DNA of 64,000 nucleotides from UBA5314 sp964635975. GTDB lineage: Bacteria > Bacillota > Syntrophomonadia > Syntrophomonadales > Syntrophomonadaceae. Positions 38,149-46,619 of the stretch are shown piece by piece. A program made the position numbers and the translations under genes. The notes under the pieces were generated by a model that had not been told where the DNA came from, searched no databases, and was given only the letters and a program-made list of their open reading frames with translations. The DNA lies in assembly GCA_964635975.1 (NCBI GenBank), contig CAZWPO010000005.1, positions 71,859-135,858 on the forward strand. Reading direction: 5' to 3'. Within the stretch, counting starts at the first letter, position 1. Every line of letters starts with the position of its first letter.

Positions 38149-39822
38149 ATGAAATATTCCGGTGCAGAGATAATCATCAAACTGCTGGAAATGGAGGGAG
38201 TAGAGATTTTGGCCGGGATTCCAGGCGGAGCCAATCTGCCCTTGTATAATGCCCTGTCAAAAAGCTCGATAAAGCACGTCCTGGCCAGGCATGAGCAGGG
38301 GGCTGGCTTCATAGCCCAGGGCATAGCCAGGTCTACCGGTCGGGCGGCAGTATGCTTTGCTACCTCCGGACCCGGTGCTACCAACCTTATAACGGCTATC
38401 GCCGACGCGAAAATGGATTCGGTCCCCATGGTGGCCATCACCGGACAGGTCTCATCGGACTTGATCGGATCGGATGCTTTTCAGGAGGTGGACACATATG
38501 GCCTGACGGTACCGATAAGCAAACACAACTACCTCGTGAGTTCAGTAGAAGACCTGCTGCGTATCATACCGGAAGCCTTTGCCATTGCGGAATCAGGCCG
38601 GCCGGGGCCGGTGGTCATAGATGTGCCCAAAGACATCCAGGTTCAGCAGTTTGAAATAGAGGAATGGCCGCTCCCGCAGAAAAGAAGCAGCAGCGATAAT
38701 CCTGATGGCAGAAAGATTCTAGAAGCGGCTGACCTGATAAATCACGCGCACCGCCCACTGCTCTATATAGGCGGGGGAATCGTCAATTCGGAAGCCCACC
38801 ATGTGCTGATCAAGCTGGCCCGCAAGAATTCTATCCCGATAGTTTCGACTCTGATGGGATTGGGCTGTTTCCCCTGCGATGATCCGCTGTTTTTGGGGAT
38901 GCTGGGAATGCACGGCTCACGCTCCACTAATTATATTGTCAACAAGGCCGATCTTCTGATAGCCCTGGGTGTCCGCTTTGACGACCGGGCTACCGGCAGC
39001 GTAAGCAAATTCTGCCCAGAAGCATCTATTGTTCACGTAGACATAGATCCAGCCGAGATCGATAAAATCAAACCATCCAATGTGGCAATAAACGGTGACG
39101 CCAGGAATATTCTGGAGAAGCTGCTCCCCCGAATCCGAGAGGATGCACGGACTGATTGGCATAGCTATATCTCAGATCTTAAGAAACGCTACCCTTTCGT
39201 CATGCCCGTCAAGAACAATTTATTTCATCCCATAAATATAATCCAGCGCCTGGGCGCGCTGGCTGGCCCGGATGCTATCATAACCACCGATGTGGGCCAG
39301 CATCAGATGTGGGTGGCCCAGTCCTACCCGTTCAGGAAACCCCGTACACTTCTTACCTCGGGAAGCCTTGGCACCATGGGATTCGGACTGCCCGCCGCCA
39401 TCGGCGCAGCCCTGGCCAATCCTGACAGACGCGTAATCTGTTTTTCCGGCGATGGGTCCCTGTTGATGAATATCCAGGAACTGGCTACCCTGGCAGACTG
39501 GCAGCTTAATATCACCATCGTGCTGTTCAATAACGGCCACCTGGGGCTGGTCAGGCAGCAGCAGGAATTGTTCTATGGGCAAAACTTTGTTGCGTCCAGG
39601 TTTGAAACTAATCCGGATTTTGCAGCATTAGCCCGAAGTTTTGGCATAAGGGGATTTGACCTTAATGAGAGCAGGGAAGGCTTATTCCTGCTGGGGCAGT
39701 CTCTGCAGGAGCCGGGTCCTGCTCTGTTCAATGTTCCCATCGATTTTGCTGAAAACGTTTTTCCCATGGTACCTCCAGGAAAAGCCATATATGAAATGAT
39801 AGGCGGTGAAAGGCATGAGTAA
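38149..39822 (+). CDS. ilvB: Acetolactate synthase large subunit
   Basis: 557 residues, cytosolic TPP-dependent enzyme that condenses pyruvate with pyruvate or 2-oxobutyrate in valine, leucine and isoleucine synthesis. N-terminal GAxxLPLYNAL segment with the catalytic Glu in RHEQGAGFIAQGIAR, central FAD-binding domain, and C-terminal TPP motif GDGSLLMNIQELATLADWQL (GDG...NN). AAGGAGG precedes the ATG. It overlaps the regulatory subunit gene by 8 bp and follows the T-box leader. Confidence 0.95.
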   Translation: MKYSGAEIIIKLLEMEGVEILAGIPGGANLPLYNALSKSSIKHVLARHEQGAGFIAQGIARSTGRAAVCFATSGPGATNLITAIADAKMDSVPMVAITGQVSSDLIGSDAFQEVDTYGLTVPISKHNYLVSSVEDLLRIIPEAFAIAESGRPGPVVIDVPKDIQVQQFEIEEWPLPQKRSSSDNPDGRKILEAADLINHAHRPLLYIGGGIVNSEAHHVLIKLARKNSIPIVSTLMGLGCFPCDDPLFLGMLGMHGSRSTNYIVNKADLLIALGVRFDDRATGSVSKFCPEASIVHVDIDPAEIDKIKPSNVAINGDARNILEKLLPRIREDARTDWHSYISDLKKRYPFVMPVKNNLFHPINIIQRLGALAGPDAIITTDVGQHQMWVAQSYPFRKPRTLLTSGSLGTMGFGLPAAIGAALANPDRRVICFSGDGSLLMNIQELATLADWQLNITIVLFNNGHLGLVRQQQELFYGQNFVASRFETNPDFAALARSFGIRGFDLNESREGLFLLGQSLQEPGPALFNVPIDFAENVFPMVPPGKAIYEMIGGERHE

Positions 39823-40114
39823 AGCAAAAGACGGGCTTATTAGCCTGACGGTGAGGAATCATCCCGGGGTTATGTATCATATCACTGGCCTGTTTTCCAG
39901 GCGGTCTTTCAACCTGGAAGGCATCCTGTGCGGGAGGATAGGCGATGGCAGCACCAGCAAGATGTATTTGCTGGTGGGCGAGGACTACAATCTGAATCAG
40001 GTCATCAAGCAGCTTAACAAGCTGCATGACGTACTGGAAGTGTCGCTGGTGCACAACTATGATGCAGGTGTTTTTGAACGGATAAACGACATAGTAAAAG
40101 CCGAACTGAGTTAA
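39815..40114 (+). CDS. ilvN: Acetolactate synthase small (regulatory) subunit
   Basis: 99 residues, mostly one ACT domain (LTVRNHPGVMYHITGLFSRRSFNLEGILCG), the valine-binding regulatory fold. It lacks the longer C-terminal domain of typical ~160-residue IlvH proteins, so it resembles the short IlvN type. The ATG at 39815 overlaps the ilvB stop (ATGAGTAA); an upstream GTG at 39806 is less likely. Confidence 0.92.
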   Translation: MSKAKDGLISLTVRNHPGVMYHITGLFSRRSFNLEGILCGRIGDGSTSKMYLLVGEDYNLNQVIKQLNKLHDVLEVSLVHNYDAGVFERINDIVKAELS

Positions 40115-40139
40115 TTAACTGAAGGGGGTGAATTGTCCC

Positions 40140-40736
40140 TTATCTAAGCGTCTTAATTTTGTAGGTACCTCGGCGGTTTTTTAACGTAAATCTGATCTTG
40201 ATAAGGGTTCGGTAGAGAAGATAGAGTAAAAGGCCTATAACGATGATAGCTATGATCGGAGCGGCTATTGAGAGCAGAGAAATGAGAAAGGCGCCGACTG
40301 ACTCGACAGCCGAAACGAAAGGATTGATGATACCGGCACTGGCGGCAGTAGAACCGTGGTGAACGCCGTTGCTGACCATGCTGGTGGCGGTCGCTGCTCC
40401 TCCCCCGGCAATTATGGCAAGAGACCACTGCAGAAGCGGGCTCACGTCAGTCATAACCGCAGCAGTCACCAGGACGCCGGCGATAACGCCAACAGGAGTG
40501 CTGATGGTTGTCAGCAGGTTGTCTACATAAGGGAAGAAGTAGGCCAGCACCTCGACAAAGGTGGCAACCCCAAGAGCTATGACGGCCGGATATGTAGCCA
40601 ACCACTCGAATCCTGATCCCAGTTTGACGTAGCCGTTCAGGCCGGCAAGACCCAGAACCAGCAGCGGGACGAAAATCCTGAAACCACAAGTGGCTGCCAG
40701 GCCCACACCTATCAGCACATTCAATAGAATTGTCAT
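40140..40736 (-). CDS. DUF4126 family membrane protein
   Basis: 198 residues, about five membrane segments with many Gly/Ala. Family features are GLAATCGFRIFVPLLVLGLAG near the N-terminus and the GVHHGSTAAS loop. Function unknown. The basic tail (KNRRGTYKIKTLR) lies probably in the cytoplasm. GAGG lies 6 nt before the ATG. Single gene converging on ilvN. Confidence 0.85.
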   Translation of the reverse strand: MTILLNVLIGVGLAATCGFRIFVPLLVLGLAGLNGYVKLGSGFEWLATYPAVIALGVATFVEVLAYFFPYVDNLLTTISTPVGVIAGVLVTAAVMTDVSPLLQWSLAIIAGGGAATATSMVSNGVHHGSTAASAGIINPFVSAVESVGAFLISLLSIAAPIIAIIVIGLLLYLLYRTLIKIRFTLKNRRGTYKIKTLR

Positions 40737-40856
40737 AACAAACCTCGCCCAAATAATTATTAGCTTCGCAGGTACTTTCTAATGCAAATTATAAGGTTAT
40801 AGATCCGGGATGTCCACGCATAAGGTATATCGTTCAAAATATTCTACAAAAAGGAT

Positions 40857-43115
40857 ATGATTCAGATGCGAGAGCGTTTATTGGCAATAGGCTGCGATAT
40901 CGCTCCCCTGGAGGGGCGAAGGGCTATGGATGGGTATAGTGCCGATTGGCCCGGGCAAGACCTCCACTGGGAAGGCGGCAGCTTTTCCCTATATGGGGAA
41001 GCGGCCGGCGCGGAGGTAAGCGGCGATAGAATAATCAGGCTTTCGGGTAGCATCCAGGCAACCCTCCATGAGCGGAAAGCTTTGTCGGGGTGGATGGAAC
41101 TTGAAATAGGCTCTAAAGATGACTCTTTAGCCAAAGATATATACCTGGTTGGCACCCGGCCTCTGCCAAAGGATAATATTACCTGCCTCTGTCGGCATCC
41201 ACTGTCTCCAGACTACCTGCTGGCCGGGACTAACGACCGCCAGCTTCTGGTCCTGGATGCTAGCCTTGCGGCTGATCTGGCTGTGCTGGCCACATACGAC
41301 CTGCCGGCTCCCATAAAATCTCTGGTCTGTAGCGGGAAGCGCCTGCTCGGATTGGAGATGACGGAAGGCAAGGGGATATATCTGTTTGATATAGCAGGTC
41401 CATTGCAAGGTGGTGTTATTGCAGAGGGCCTGTATGTATTGCCGGTGGCGCTGCAAGCCCTGGCTGAAAACGATGCAAAATCTGCCTGGGGTCTAACGGC
41501 AGACGGAATCATCTATCAACTGGACTTTACCGGGGTGCCGATCTCAAGTGAATCAACGCTTGCTAATGCTCTCAAAAAAGCCGCCACCTTGGAGAGCCGG
41601 CATTTTACTTTGGCGAAGCTGGTGGAACAGGCCAAAAGCGCTTATCGATCCATCACTGATATGAAATCTCCCGGGCGATATCTTTACCTCAAAGAAGGGG
41701 TTTTTTCAGGATTCGCTTATGATGGAAAACAGTTCTGGGTGTTTCGCCAGCCGGTCTCTAAGCAGAGTGCAGGGATATTGCTACTCTACAGTCAGGAAGG
41801 TATCCTCTTAAACTCATTCTCATCACAACCGGAAGCGACACTTTCTTCGATAAATTACTCCCACAACATGCTGATGGTCCTGGACCTGGAGCATAGATTG
41901 TATCATCAATACCTTATCGCTGATGCCATGCAGCCGGCAGCGGTTTTCACTCCTCATCCCGGCTGCCATCCAGGATACCTGCCCGCCGGCACTTCGGATT
42001 CAGGGGGTATACATAACCTGTGCCTGCTCTACGCCGGCGGTCAGGGCAAAGAAAGCGTCCACCGCTACGACCGGGAGAAACTTATTCCTCTGGCCGCCTA
42101 TATAGCGGAAGATGGTACTGCAAAGGACTACTTCATGGATGGATTTTTGATGCTGGCCCAGTATTCGCCTCTGTTAAACGGGCGCTCCTTCGGGGTAGAC
42201 CTGAATGGACCCCCGTCCCGGAAGGAAGACTGGCTGGCGCTTTTTGACGAATACTATCATCCTGAGGCTAACTTGACTGCCCTGGAAGAAAGCCTGCGAG
42301 AGCTTCGCATACAGCTGCCGGACCGGAAACCCCGGGCGGCACGGGTGGTGCTAGGCATTCCTACACCGGATCCCCGCTGCCGGGATTGGGACGGAAAGGG
42401 GTACTCCCTGGTTCACGATTCCCATCGGATAGATGTGCAGGGCTGGGCGATGGGAGAGATAATCGAGCGCTGGCAGAAAGCCAGGTACCGCCACCTGATG
42501 CTGGCGGGATTTTACTTCATGACCGAGCAGGGGAGCTTTAATGACCCGGTTTTACATGCTTTCCCCCGGCAGTGCCGCAGCCGCGGAATGCAGTCCTTCG
42601 CCATACCCGGCCTATACTCCGCCTGGATGACCGAGTTTACCCGAGCCGATTTTGACTGCATTGCTTTTCAGTCGTCACACGCCTTCACCAAGCCGGCTGG
42701 CCGCCCTTCATACTACCTTTTGAAAAATGCCGGCCACATCGCCCGGGAGTTCGATATGGGCATGGAAGTGGAACTACCTTACGATGTGATGGAAGATTCG
42801 GGACGTCAAAAGCTCCAGGATTATTTGGATATGGCGCACATCCAGGGCTGGGCTGGTGCTTTCAAAGCTTATTTCCAGAGCTACGACCTGATCAAAAGCC
42901 TGGCTGAATGCAAAGAGTCTTCAAGCCGGGCTCTCTATGACAGTCTCTACGCTTTAAGCCGGCTTTCCTATGAGGCAGCTGCCCATCCCAGCCCCGGTTT
43001 TGTTCCCGTTGACGCCCGGGCGGCATGGGATGCTCAAACCGGGTATGATCGGATAAAAATCAACCTTGAAGGACATAAGGGCATATTCAGCGTGAGCAGG
43101 ATCCATGCAGGTTAG
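40857..43115 (+). CDS. DUF4855 protein with beta-propeller-like N-terminal half
   Basis: 752 residues. Residues ~95-440 look like a degenerate propeller (CLCRHPLSPDYLLAGTNDRQLLVLD and later blades). The C-terminal ~300 residues match DUF4855, with KPRAARVVLGIPTPDPRC, LMLAGFYFMTEQ and YHPEAN-type motifs. DUF4855 resembles glycoside-hydrolase TIM barrels, and the Glu/Asp-rich loops fit, but enzyme activity is unproven. No signal peptide, so it would be cytosolic, odd for a glycosidase. An ATG at 40866 is an equally good start, with AAGG 11 nt upstream. Confidence 0.72.
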   Translation: MIQMRERLLAIGCDIAPLEGRRAMDGYSADWPGQDLHWEGGSFSLYGEAAGAEVSGDRIIRLSGSIQATLHERKALSGWMELEIGSKDDSLAKDIYLVGTRPLPKDNITCLCRHPLSPDYLLAGTNDRQLLVLDASLAADLAVLATYDLPAPIKSLVCSGKRLLGLEMTEGKGIYLFDIAGPLQGGVIAEGLYVLPVALQALAENDAKSAWGLTADGIIYQLDFTGVPISSESTLANALKKAATLESRHFTLAKLVEQAKSAYRSITDMKSPGRYLYLKEGVFSGFAYDGKQFWVFRQPVSKQSAGILLLYSQEGILLNSFSSQPEATLSSINYSHNMLMVLDLEHRLYHQYLIADAMQPAAVFTPHPGCHPGYLPAGTSDSGGIHNLCLLYAGGQGKESVHRYDREKLIPLAAYIAEDGTAKDYFMDGFLMLAQYSPLLNGRSFGVDLNGPPSRKEDWLALFDEYYHPEANLTALEESLRELRIQLPDRKPRAARVVLGIPTPDPRCRDWDGKGYSLVHDSHRIDVQGWAMGEIIERWQKARYRHLMLAGFYFMTEQGSFNDPVLHAFPRQCRSRGMQSFAIPGLYSAWMTEFTRADFDCIAFQSSHAFTKPAGRPSYYLLKNAGHIAREFDMGMEVELPYDVMEDSGRQKLQDYLDMAHIQGWAGAFKAYFQSYDLIKSLAECKESSSRALYDSLYALSRLSYEAAAHPSPGFVPVDARAAWDAQTGYDRIKINLEGHKGIFSVSRIHAG

Positions 43116-43256
43116 CAGAGGGCACGCTTGTAATACTGGGCAATATGTTCTCCAGTTATGATCAAGCGGTTCTTTCTGATTCTTAAAAGCGGCAGCCGGG
43201 ATAGCCCTCTGCCGAGGAAAAAATGTATCCTTAAGTGTCGGGGATAAATTTTTATA

Positions 43257-43398
43257 TTGATAATAAAAGCACAATCATATATTATATAAGTGTTAAGCGG
43301 TGGATTGGGGAGAAACCCCTATGAAGAGGGTGGCTCTACGGAAAACCAGTATTTGAAAGATGAGTGGACTACTGATCTTTGGAATACTGGTTTTTTTG
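43257..43398 (+). promoter_or_regulatory. Repeated leader RNA, copy 1, with promoter and terminator
   Basis: Promoter TTGATA-N17-TATTAT (43257-43285). The leader then has GGTGGATT, GGGGAGAAACCCC, GGGTGGCTCT and GAAAACCAGTATT. The last segment pairs with AATACTGGTTTTTTT to form a terminator (43342-43397) 29 nt before the DUF2294 start. The helix GAG/CTC encloses the conserved AAACC...GGTGGC loop. ACC can pair either with the 5' GGT or with the terminator, so it can act as a switch. Confidence 0.65.
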
Positions 43399-43426
43399 TT
43401 GAAAGTTCTGTATGGGGGAAAAGAGG

Positions 43427-43852
43427 ATGAACCGTAAAGTTCATAATAATGGAGCGAGCAAAAACTTTGTCAACCTTGAAACCAGGAAAAAACTGGATGA
43501 CCGTCAGCGCAAACAGGTGCAGCATGAGCTTAAGGTTTACATGGAGCAGTATTTTAAAAGAAAGCTGGGCAAGGGTGTTGATTACACCAAGGTTGTGCTC
43601 TGGGAAGACATGCTGATCATCAGAGGAGAAAGGTTCCTTACTGAGCCAGAAATCTACATAGTTGAAACACCGGCTGGGAAAGAAGTGGTCCGGGCAGCTC
43701 GTATGCAGGTAGCCAGGCAGCACTCGGTCGATAATGTGCCCTATTTCGAAGAAATACTGCAGGCCAAGGTGATACACCAGACTTACGATATCGAGCCTGA
43801 GAACGATTTCTGGATGCATGTGATGGTTTTTGACCGTGTGTTAACAGACTGA
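43427..43852 (+). CDS. DUF2294 (MpsC-like) protein
   Basis: 141 residues of the DUF2294 family, named MpsC after the membrane-potential system of Staphylococcus. Signature segments are KVVLWEDMLIIRGERFLTEPE and the central ETPAGKEVVRAARMQVARQH. No membrane segment. A GGGGGA site precedes the ATG at 43427; the ATG at 43412 has none. It has a paralog at 45650-46030, and both follow copies of the same leader RNA, so they respond to the same signal. The role in this organism is unknown. Confidence 0.82.
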   Translation: MNRKVHNNGASKNFVNLETRKKLDDRQRKQVQHELKVYMEQYFKRKLGKGVDYTKVVLWEDMLIIRGERFLTEPEIYIVETPAGKEVVRAARMQVARQHSVDNVPYFEEILQAKVIHQTYDIEPENDFWMHVMVFDRVLTD

Positions 43853-43871
43853 TCAACAAAACAATATCATA

Positions 43872-43936
43872 CCAGGTGGCTTAAAGAGAAACCCTGTGGC
43901 AGCTCTGTGAAAGACCATAGTTTGCGATAGTTTTTG
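43872..43936 (+). promoter_or_regulatory. Repeated leader RNA, copy 2 (degenerate)
   Basis: It keeps GGTGGCTT, AGAGAAACCC, CAGCTCT and GAAAGACC in order. The helix is AGAG/CTCT, a compensatory change from copy 1. A short T run follows but no convincing terminator stem. Confidence 0.5.
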
Positions 43937-43949
43937 ATTAAACAACATC

Positions 43950-44018
43950 TTATCAGGTGGCTCTAAGGAAAACCAGTATTTATGCGTTGATATTGAACGC
44001 GAGAATATTGGTTTTTTC
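43950..44018 (+). promoter_or_regulatory. Repeated leader RNA, copy 3 (3' half) with terminator
   Basis: Only the 3' half of the leader is clear: CAGGTGGCTCTAAGGAAAACCAG. A strong terminator (AACCAGTATT pairing with GAATATTGGTT, inner GCGTT/AACGC, then six T) spans 43969-44017. Confidence 0.6.
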
Positions 44019-44076
44019 TTTTAACTATAATGAAACTACGCATTGACGGTTGGGATAACTTAGAGAACTAAATATC

Positions 44077-44166
44077 TGGTGGATTGCGAAGAAACTGAAA
44101 AAGCGGCTTCAACAAAGACCAGTATTCTTATGTCTGATTTGGCAACGGGAATATTGGCCTTTTTGT
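44077..44166 (+). promoter_or_regulatory. Repeated leader RNA, copy 4, with terminator
   Basis: CTGGTGGATT, GAAGAAAC, GCGGCTTC and AAAGACCAG. The inner helix is GAAG/CTTC (covariation with GGAG/CTCC and AGAG/CTCT of other copies) and the outer one CTGGT/ACCAG. The terminator GACCAGTATTC...GAATATTGGCC plus five T lies at 44114-44165, about 100 bp before the alcohol dehydrogenase start. Confidence 0.65.
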
Positions 44167-44267
44167 TTTCGAGCAGATTCGAAAAGAAAGAGGTGGTGTG
44201 AATCCCAATGTAAAGCCCGGTTCGAATTACTAAATACCATATTGATGAAATGAGGAGGAAATTTATA

Positions 44268-45326
44268 ATGGCAGATACTATGAAAGCACTCGTTTATCGT
44301 GGCCCTGAAAAGATAGGATTGGAAGATGTTCCTGTACCGCGGATTATCGAGCCCGATGATGCTATTGTTAGAGTAACTACTTCTACTATTTGCGGCACCG
44401 ACATCCACATCTGGCACGGCGGAATGCCGGAAGTAGCGCCGGGAAGGATAATCGGCCACGAATTTGTTGGCGAAGTCGTAGAAGTAGGCCCTGCGGTCCG
44501 CAACAACAAAGTGGGCGACAAAGTGGCAGTATCCTGTGTTACACAGTGTGGCGAGTGCTACTACTGTGTTAGGGGCGTCTATTCCCACTGCACGACCGGG
44601 AGCTGGATTTTCGGATACATGATTGACGGCTGCCAGGCTGAATACGTTCGGGTTCCCCACGCCAACCTGGGTATGTTCACCATCCCCGATGGACTTACTG
44701 AAGAAAACGTCCTTTTCGTAGGCGACATCCTTTCAACAGGTTATTTTGGCGCCGAACAGGGCAAAATTGAACCCGGCGACACGGTGGCAGTCATGGGCGC
44801 TGGGCCGGTGGGTATGTGCGGAATGGTTACATCCAGACTGTGGGGTCCTGCCGAGATTATCGCGGTTGACATCAACCAGGAGCGTTTGGATTTCGCGGTT
44901 AAGAACGGCATAGCTGATGTGGGGATCAATCCGCTTAATGTTCCCGATGTCGGAGAAGCTATCAGAGAGAGGACTTCAGGACGGGGCGCCGATGTCACCA
45001 TCGAAGCTAACGGTTTTAAACCTACGTTTGATATGGCTATCGACGCGGTAAGACCAGGCGGAACCGTTTCCCTTATCGGCGTGTTTGAAAAGCCCCAGGA
45101 ACTGGCTATGAACACATTGTGGATCAAAAATATCAGGATCAGCATGGGTCTGGTAAATGCCAACCGGATTCCTGAACTGATCAAGCTTATCCAGAAGGGC
45201 AAGATCAATACTGATTTCCTGTGTACACATAGCGCTCCCTTAAACGATATAGTAAAAGGTTATGACATCTTTGGCGGCAAAAAAGACAACTGTCTTAAAT
45301 GGGTGGTTAAACCATATGTAAGATAA
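44268..45326 (+). CDS. Zinc-dependent alcohol dehydrogenase, medium chain
   Basis: 352 residues. Catalytic zinc ligands are visible in TICGTDIH (Cys) and GRIIGHEFVGEV (His/Glu). The Cys pair and triad in CGECYYCVRGVYSHC mark the structural zinc site, here three to four Cys. Rossmann motif AVMGAGPVGMCG binds NAD(P). It looks like secondary-alcohol or threonine-type dehydrogenases, so the substrate may be a secondary alcohol, a diol or an amino-alcohol. AGGAGG lies 8 nt before the ATG at 44268. Three tandem leader copies upstream suggest tight control by the same signal as the DUF2294 genes. Confidence 0.88.
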   Translation: MADTMKALVYRGPEKIGLEDVPVPRIIEPDDAIVRVTTSTICGTDIHIWHGGMPEVAPGRIIGHEFVGEVVEVGPAVRNNKVGDKVAVSCVTQCGECYYCVRGVYSHCTTGSWIFGYMIDGCQAEYVRVPHANLGMFTIPDGLTEENVLFVGDILSTGYFGAEQGKIEPGDTVAVMGAGPVGMCGMVTSRLWGPAEIIAVDINQERLDFAVKNGIADVGINPLNVPDVGEAIRERTSGRGADVTIEANGFKPTFDMAIDAVRPGGTVSLIGVFEKPQELAMNTLWIKNIRISMGLVNANRIPELIKLIQKGKINTDFLCTHSAPLNDIVKGYDIFGGKKDNCLKWVVKPYVR

Positions 45327-45407
45327 ATCTATTTTACTCCTGTCCGACTTGAAATAGCACCCAGCCTGCGCAATTGCCGCAGGATTCATGCTCAAAATTT
45401 TTTGTTC

Positions 45408-45441
45408 CACCGCCTGCTTTTGGGTCAGGCGGTGCTTTTTT
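45408..45441 (+). terminator. Rho-independent terminator
   Basis: A perfect 9-bp stem, CACCGCCTG with CAGGCGGTG, then a T run. It ends the alcohol dehydrogenase unit. Confidence 0.85.
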
Positions 45442-45487
45442 CCCTGTACTAACTGTTCACTGATTGTAGACTGTCTTGTCTTTTTTT

Positions 45488-45620
45488 TTTGAATGGGCTA
45501 ATATAAACTTGTAATTTAATAAGGGTTGATTTCGGAGAAACCTCGAGGGTGGCTCCACAGAAAACCAATGTTTGGGTGATTGGGCTTGGTAGCTTAATTG
45601 CGAGAATATTGGTTTTTTGC
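45488..45620 (+). promoter_or_regulatory. Repeated leader RNA, copy 5, with promoter and terminator
   Basis: A candidate promoter, TTGAAT-N17-TAATTT, starts near 45489. The leader reads GGGTTGATT, GGAGAAACC, GGGTGGCTCC, GAAAACC. The helix is GGAG/CTCC, and the outer one GGTT/AACC, a pair of changes from copy 1. The terminator AAAACCAATGTT...AATATTGGTTTTTT spans 45560-45618. Confidence 0.65.
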
Positions 45621-45649
45621 TATTTCAGCGGTTTGGGGATGTGATTTTT

Positions 45650-46030
45650 ATGTCAATAAAGCGGAGAAGTTTTAGCCATACTGAGCGTCTACAGCTGCAG
45701 CAGGAAATCAAACAACATACCGAAAAGTATTTCTGCGGCAGGCCGGTCAATAATTCAGGCAGCACTGAAGTTGCAATATGGGAAGATATGTTAATCATCA
45801 GGCGGGAAGGGTTTCTGACTGAGTCCGAGATTGAAGTAATTCAAACCCCGGCTGGGAAAGAGGTGGTGAGAGCGGCGCGGCTGCAGATTGCCAAACAGCA
45901 CGCGACCGACAATGCCCCCTATTTTGAGGAAAAACTCCAGGCCAGGATTCTGCACCAGCATTTTGACTTTGAACCGAAGATCGACTTATGGATCCATGTG
46001 GTCGTTTTCGACCGCACATTTATGAGATAG
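45650..46030 (+). CDS. DUF2294 (MpsC-like) protein (paralog)
   Basis: 126 residues, clearly paralogous to 43427-43852 (shared VAIWEDMLIIRREGFLTESE, QTPAGKEVVRAARLQIAKQH, FEEKLQARILHQ). GGGGAT lies 10 nt before the ATG at 45650; a longer frame from 45617 crosses the leader terminator and is unlikely. Same leader RNA family as its paralog. Function unknown, presumably tied to the alcohol dehydrogenase by shared regulation. Confidence 0.82.
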   Translation: MSIKRRSFSHTERLQLQQEIKQHTEKYFCGRPVNNSGSTEVAIWEDMLIIRREGFLTESEIEVIQTPAGKEVVRAARLQIAKQHATDNAPYFEEKLQARILHQHFDFEPKIDLWIHVVVFDRTFMR

Positions 46031-46045
46031 CTGATATGCACAGAA

Positions 46046-46479
46046 CAAGCAGAGGACCAAAGATACTTGAAGTACTCTGGCCCTCTACTTTTGTGTGGTA
46101 CTGCTCACTTAGCGAGTACCTCCTTTTGGAATTACTACCCTGATCAGCGGCTGCCCTGGGCTGTTTGATCCTACCGGCCTTGTACGGTTGAATCTGATCC
46201 GCTAACTGGCTTCTAAGGGGTTTACCTTCTTAACATGAGTAGATCTTGGTGATCCGGTTCACTTAAGACTGTTGCAGGAAAATCTTGCTTTTTGCTTCAC
46301 TGCTAATCTTAGTTCCCTGATCATGGTTTAGCGATTGCCATTGCCACAATCATCTCGGAACCACAATAACCACTGGTGATTATTGCCCTCAAGATAAGCC
46401 TGTGATTTTAAAAAGAACATTCTCGTGCAGCCCCTAGAATCAGGGTAATTCCCAGTACTTCGCGGCTGCTTTTCCTGGT
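46046..46479 (-). ncRNA. Large structured RNA gene, copy A
   Basis: Independent minus-strand unit of about 430 nt starting at ACCAGG (46479), exactly 7 nt past the promoter. A long-range helix pairs the 5' segment (46439-46459) with the 3' segment (46114-46142): ATTACCCTGAT with ATCAGGGTAGTAAT and AGTAC with GTACT. A 3' hairpin GGTACTCGC...GTGAGCAGTACC (46097-46120) and a terminator stem (46051-46086) follow. Copy B at 51.8 kb shares all of these while the interior is diverged, typical of a conserved fold. It codes for nothing and is not tmRNA, RNase P or 6S by eye. Confidence 0.65.
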
Positions 46480-46485
46480 AAGATA

Positions 46486-46514
46486 ATTCTATAGCCAGGA
46501 TTCAAAACGGTCAA
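46486..46514 (-). promoter_or_regulatory. Promoter of RNA copy A
   Basis: On the minus strand TTGACC (46514-46509) and TAGAAT (46491-46486) are separated by 17 bp, the same boxes and spacing as in copy B. Confidence 0.75.
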
Positions 46515-46619
46515 GCATTGTGATTGCTTTCTTTTTCATTTGTCGAAAAAACTCGAAAGAAACTCGTTGGTCTACTTGCATAGACCTTAGTATCGTTATA
46601 AAAGGGGAGGATGGGGGCA

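Noticed and set aside
43297..43345. T-box motif in the repeated leaders (GGGTGGCTC)
   Set aside because: The TGGNACCGCG-type element and stem I with loop E are missing; the true T-box of the window is at 37834-38112.
43257..45620. The repeated leaders as a CRISPR array or MITE
   Set aside because: Spacing is irregular, copies are diverged with compensatory changes, and each ends in a terminator before a gene.
46046..46479. Known large RNAs (tmRNA, RNase P, 6S, SRP) as identity of the paired RNA genes
   Set aside because: No tRNA-like end with CCA, no RNase P core motifs, size too large for 6S and SRP; two copies would also be unusual.
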